A stretch of 9,052 bases of DNA from Muribaculaceae bacterium (lineage in GTDB: Bacteria > Bacteroidota > Bacteroidia > Bacteroidales > Muribaculaceae), in assembly GCA_017962285.1 (NCBI GenBank), contig JAGCVR010000162.1, positions 1 to 9,052 of the forward strand. The letters run 5' to 3'. This document shows positions 5,881 through 9,052 of the stretch, piece after piece (the first letter of the stretch is position 1; the number at the start of each line of letters is the position of its first letter). The position numbers and the translations under genes were made by a program. The notes beneath the pieces were generated by a model. It was not told the DNA's origin. It saw only the letters and a program-made list of their open reading frames with translations, and searched no databases.

Positions 5881-6001
5881 ACTTCAATTAATCATCAAAT
5901 TCTAACGTTGGTATGCTGGCAGATTTAATTGTTTTTATTTGTTGCATGTTATTAAGTATGGTGTTTGCTGTTTATTATTAATTACAAGATACTGAAAAAC
6001 A
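5881..6001. other. A+T-rich gap between zinc-ribbon and fic genes
   Basis: A 121-bp stretch with no open frame and no clear hairpin. On the minus strand there is a near -7 element TAGAATTTG close to the fic start, but it has one base too many and no well-placed TTTG, so I do not call a promoter. The gap is long enough for fic to have its own transcription start. Confidence 0.4.
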
Positions 6002-6466
6002 TTATTTCATTACTTGGTTGAAGAACCAGGCGAGGATGGTGATGAGGGGGATGAGGAACCATGCGCATCCTCCCTTCTTTTTAGCGGCTTTCTTCACGGC
6101 CTTCGCGCCCATTTGCGACACTGCTTTCGCATTGGTGGGCAAACGCCAGGTTGAGAGCACTATCTCGCCCTGGGTCTCTGACGCCATTATATCGGTGCCG
6201 CCGGTAAACTGCTGCACCATCTGCTGAGCTGCCTGCCTCACCGACTGAGGTTGCTGAACTGCCTGTTGCACAGCGTTGGCGCCTTTTTGCCACAACGCCG
6301 CCGAGTTATTGGCAACATCGCCCCCTTGCTGCATCGGTGCCTGGGGCGCTGCCGCCGGAGCTGTGGGCTGAGTCCTCGGGTTAATGGATGGTAAGGGCGT
6401 TCCACACATGATACACACCTTAGCACCGTCGGCCGCATAATATCCACATTTTATACAATATGCCAT
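6002..6466 (-). CDS. Zinc-ribbon protein with C-terminal membrane anchor
   Basis: A 154-aa protein. Residues 4-21 form a short zinc ribbon with two CxxC knuckles (C4, C7 and C18, C21; YCIKCGYYAADGAKVCIMCG). Residues 25-90 are a low-complexity Pro/Ala/Gln-rich linker. Residues 98-110 (TQGEIVLSTWRLP) may be a small beta strand region. Residues 115-132 are Lys-rich (KAVKKAAKKKGG), and 134-150 (CAWFLIPLITILAWFF) is one hydrophobic segment. Lysines before the segment suggest a tail-anchored protein with the zinc ribbon in the cytoplasm. The gene begins 45 bp after the stop of the 846-residue gene on the same strand, so the two are probably co-transcribed. No function can be assigned; zinc ribbons of this N-terminal kind often mediate protein contacts and are not catalytic. 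The open reading frame is well supported by composition and domain structure. Confidence 0.8.
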   Translation of the reverse strand: MAYCIKCGYYAADGAKVCIMCGTPLPSINPRTQPTAPAAAPQAPMQQGGDVANNSAALWQKGANAVQQAVQQPQSVRQAAQQMVQQFTGGTDIMASETQGEIVLSTWRLPTNAKAVSQMGAKAVKKAAKKKGGCAWFLIPLITILAWFFNQVMK

Positions 6467-6511
6467 ATCTGTTTTGTTTTAATTGTCGTGTTATTGAATC
6501 ATTTTCTCACT

Positions 6512-9052
6512 TTAGCCAATCCTGAGCATTGCCTCGCCCATCTCCTCTGCCACCGACTCGAGCGTGTAGCCCAGGCTTTCAAGGGCGGATTCCACATCTT
6601 CCAGTTTGGCACCGGTTTCCAGTTTGCGCAACTGCTCTATGGCCTTGTGCAGATTGTCGGGTATCTGCGATCCTCCATTCACGTTGGCGCGGGCAAGGTC
6701 GCGAGGCACGGTGAACTGGTCGTAGATCTTCACCTCCTGGCGGGCGCCCTCCATCATTTCGCCGATTGCATCGGCCTCCCTTGCTACCTTCTCAAGGGGG
6801 TCGGTGATAGCCTCGGCTTCACGCAGCATCTGGCGGCCGTGTTCAAAGCGTTCCATACCTTTGTTCTTCACGGCCTTGCTCACCTGCAGGGCATCGTCGA
6901 GGGCTTCGCTATGCCGCTTGCCAAGCATCTTTTCCACGTCGGTGCCGTAGCTCTCCGAGTGGTGAAGCTCGTCCTGGATAATAGTCTGGTCCATCTTCTG
7001 GCCATAGCGGTTCTCTATCTTCTCCTTCAGGCCCTTCGGTGCATCTTCGGTGCCTTTCTTGAAACCACCGGTCGATTCCTCGTAGAACTTTTCCTTATAG
7101 ATCTTGTCGACCAGTTCCTGGTCGTCGATGGTCTTCCACACACCATCATCGTCGAGATACTGATAGGTGGAGTCGCGGTCCAGGGTGATGGTATGGCCCT
7201 CTTTCAAGTCGGTGCGAGTCTTGCTCGACATGTTCTTGTGCCTGATTTTCTTGCCGTTCATCCTATTCGACAGTTCCATTTCCACAGCTGCATCGGTGCG
7301 TGCATACAGATCTTCAAGGTGACCGTTGAAGTCTTTGCGGGTCAAGTTGAACGCATCGCCCTTCTGCTTGAGCAGGTACATCGTCTGCTTGTCGGCCTGG
7401 CACTTCATGATCAACTGGTCGCGCAGTTTCAGATTCTCGGGCGTGGGATTGGCGCGATACATCTCGCAGGCTGCGCGCAGATCCTGCACGTTCTGATTGG
7501 CGCGTGCTCTGCCATACTTGGTGGCATTGTCCAAGTCATATTTGCCCTTACCCTTGCCCTTCGGGTTAATCTCGGCATCCTTAAGGCGCATATCGGCATC
7601 AAGTTTGGCATTGACCGATTTGTTGCCGAACAGGTGAATCTCCTTGGTGAGATAGCTCAGCTTCGAGTTCGACCAGAACTGCTGCACATTTATGCCTGTC
7701 AGGTTGTTGAACGCCTTGTTCATGTTCTCCTTGGTCAGACCCATCTGCCGTGCCTTGCCTAAGCCTTTCTCCATCACTTTGCCCATGATGTAGTCGCGTA
7801 CCACTACCTTGGCACCCACGCACCATCCTTCCAGAATGCTGTCGCCACCGCTTTCCACATAGTCGCGCATGTCGCCCAGAATCTCCACGACGGTGAATGC
7901 CACGCTCACCCACGGCGCAAATATGCCAATGAAGAGACCACTCACAAGACCCATATTCTGCTGCACCGTGCGAGCCGCATCAAACCATGCCATGACGAAC
8001 ATTCGCAAGTCGTCGGCAAAGGTGATGGGAGGACCGGGATCCTCGTTGGCACCGGCTTTCTTGCCCGAGTACACATCATTGTAGGTGCGCACCACCGTCT
8101 GGATGCTCTTCTTGTCGTAGCCAAACAGACGTTCCTCGTCCTCCTCGTAGCTCTTGAGAAGCAGGTCGATAAACTTGAGCAGCGGGAACAGGTTCTCCAC
8201 CATTTTGTGGCGGTAAATCTCGCTGGCAATGTGTTTCAGGCGCTCCGTGATGCGTTCGTCTTCCTTGATGGCGGCTGCCCAGTCGCGGTTGTCGCTAAAC
8301 TGCCGTACCGGCTGTGAGCACAGCCGCACGCCCACCTCCGTCACATATTCGCGGTCTTCGTGTTTCACTTTTATCTCTATAGTCGCACCCAAGCGGTTGG
8401 GCGCAGCCAGCATGTGGCTGCAGCAGCGCAACCAGCAGATGCGGCCATCTTTCTGGTCAATTCCCGTGGTGGGTTGTATCTGCATGCCCAGCTTGTCCAC
8501 CAAGTGCTGTTTTTCAGCGTCCTTGGCGGTCACCTTGAATCCCACTTTCTTGCTCTTTTCGTCATAGAAAGGCATGGGATAGAGTTTGAGCAACTTGTTC
8601 TTCTCGTCGTCATATTCATAGAGCGTCATGCACAGACGCGTCTCGGCAGGCACATAGAACCTGCCCTGCGAGTGCACGCCAATGCGGCTCTGCTTGTGGT
8701 TCAGCGGCTCATACTCCTCGATGAAGCACTTCACGTCTTTCACCTTGATTTGCAGTCCCATATAATAGCGTAGCAGCGGCAGTTCGCCCTTCACCTCGAG
8801 ACCGTTGCTGCGTCGCGATGTGATCTTCAGTTTGTAGTCGATATGTTTGCCGGGAACGCCTGGATTGGCTTTCTCGTCCTGAACCAGGTCATTGATAAGG
8901 GCATAGTGCATCTGCTCCTTTTCGCGCCATTCCACCCGCACGCTATAGTCCTTGCTCGTCTTTCCGCGGTAAGTAACTTCCGCTTCTACCGGATCTTTCT
9001 CCGGGTCGATGCCCACCACCACGAACGGCAGTGCCACTTCTTTCTTGTAGAA
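6512..9052 (-). CDS. Very large protein of unknown function, 5' end outside window
   Basis: The frame stays open to the window edge (FYKKE precedes the GTG at 9037), so 846 residues are visible and the N-terminus is missing. I do not recognise a family. Numbering from GTG 9037: residues 1-245 are rich in beta-strand patterns (EAEVTYRGKTSKDYSVRVEW, HIDYKLKITSRRS, REYVTEVGVRLC) and may be Ig-like or carbohydrate-binding-like sandwiches, with a Cys cluster at 201-206. Residues 250-355 are helical. Residues 362-387 (MGLVSGLFIGIFAPWVSVAF) are the only strongly hydrophobic segment. From 430 to the end the protein is hydrophilic, Lys/Glu-rich and helical, with RARANQNVQDLRAACEMYR, ADKQTMYLLKQKGDAFNL, a small GHTITLDRDSTYQYLDDDGVWKT strand region, and DELHHSESYGTDVEKML. 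The layout (beta N-terminus, hydrophobic helix, long helical tail) recalls secreted polymorphic effectors, but that is only an analogy. It is probably co-transcribed with the zinc-ribbon gene 45 bp downstream. Confidence 0.85.
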   Translation of the reverse strand, partial: FYKKEVALPFVVVGIDPEKDPVEAEVTYRGKTSKDYSVRVEWREKEQMHYALINDLVQDEKANPGVPGKHIDYKLKITSRRSNGLEVKGELPLLRYYMGLQIKVKDVKCFIEEYEPLNHKQSRIGVHSQGRFYVPAETRLCMTLYEYDDEKNKLLKLYPMPFYDEKSKKVGFKVTAKDAEKQHLVDKLGMQIQPTTGIDQKDGRICWLRCCSHMLAAPNRLGATIEIKVKHEDREYVTEVGVRLCSQPVRQFSDNRDWAAAIKEDERITERLKHIASEIYRHKMVENLFPLLKFIDLLLKSYEEDEERLFGYDKKSIQTVVRTYNDVYSGKKAGANEDPGPPITFADDLRMFVMAWFDAARTVQQNMGLVSGLFIGIFAPWVSVAFTVVEILGDMRDYVESGGDSILEGWCVGAKVVVRDYIMGKVMEKGLGKARQMGLTKENMNKAFNNLTGINVQQFWSNSKLSYLTKEIHLFGNKSVNAKLDADMRLKDAEINPKGKGKGKYDLDNATKYGRARANQNVQDLRAACEMYRANPTPENLKLRDQLIMKCQADKQTMYLLKQKGDAFNLTRKDFNGHLEDLYARTDAAVEMELSNRMNGKKIRHKNMSSKTRTDLKEGHTITLDRDSTYQYLDDDGVWKTIDDQELVDKIYKEKFYEESTGGFKKGTEDAPKGLKEKIENRYGQKMDQTIIQDELHHSESYGTDVEKMLGKRHSEALDDALQVSKAVKNKGMERFEHGRQMLREAEAITDPLEKVAREADAIGEMMEGARQEVKIYDQFTVPRDLARANVNGGSQIPDNLHKAIEQLRKLETGAKLEDVESALESLGYTLESVAEEMGEAMLRIG

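Noticed and set aside
5881..5935. Promoter for fic based on TAGAATTTG on the minus strand
   Set aside because: The -7-like element has the wrong internal spacing and no TTTG lies at the right distance.
6488..7762. A 424-codon open frame on the + strand opposite the large minus-strand gene
   Set aside because: Its translation is a low-complexity Leu/His/Val/Ala-rich sequence with no domain, and it is fully antisense to a better frame with normal protein composition. It is a codon-bias shadow.
8360..8773. A 137-codon + strand frame near the right end
   Set aside because: It is antisense to the large gene and has shadow-type composition rich in His, Leu and Val.
9035..9052. GTG at 9037 as the true start of the large gene
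   Set aside because: The frame stays open upstream to the window edge (FYKKE) and the GTG reads as an internal Val in a beta strand, so the gene most likely begins outside the window.

Overview
The window looks like a chromosomal segment from a Bacteroidales organism (Prevotella- or Bacteroides-like). This is an inference. It rests on a BspA-type leucine-rich-repeat surface protein with a dockerin-like C-terminus, a candidate promoter of the Bacteroidetes TTTG-N19-TAnnTTTG type, the lack of clear Shine-Dalgarno sequences before most genes, and degenerate heptamer repeats at a gene end.

Left part (1-2353, + strand): a tight housekeeping run. The 3' part of a YbaK/EbsC-type Cys-tRNA(Pro) deacylase overlaps aroC (chorismate synthase) by one base. 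It is followed by a YhcC-like (TIGR01212-type) radical SAM protein.

Middle part (2354-4692): a BspA-like gene with a signal peptide, LRR units and a two-loop dockerin-like tail. It is cut in two by an approximately 0.8 kb A+T-rich insert at 2880-3697. Joining base 2879 to base 3707 restores one continuous reading frame of about 394 codons. The insert carries a 21/22-matching inverted repeat near its two ends (2887-2908 and 3662-3683), a near-identical 9-bp direct repeat at its borders, and one gene of unknown function (235 aa, charged coiled coil). It has no transposase. It is best described as a transposase-less, mobile-insertion-cassette-like element and is the most novel item here. After the BspA gene come a heptamer-periodic repeat tract and a strong 11-bp-stem hairpin, then a strand switch.

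Right part (4693-9052, - strand, transcribed right to left): a very large protein of unknown function (846 visible residues, 5' end outside the window), a small zinc-ribbon protein with a C-terminal membrane anchor 45 bp downstream, and a Fic-domain protein. The Fic gene holds four perfect copies of an 11-bp tandem repeat within its coding sequence. Because 11 is not a multiple of 3, gain or loss of one copy would remove the C-terminal domain, which makes it a candidate phase-variable AMPylase-type enzyme. The large protein and the zinc-ribbon protein may be one functional pair; whether Fic belongs with them is not shown by the sequence.
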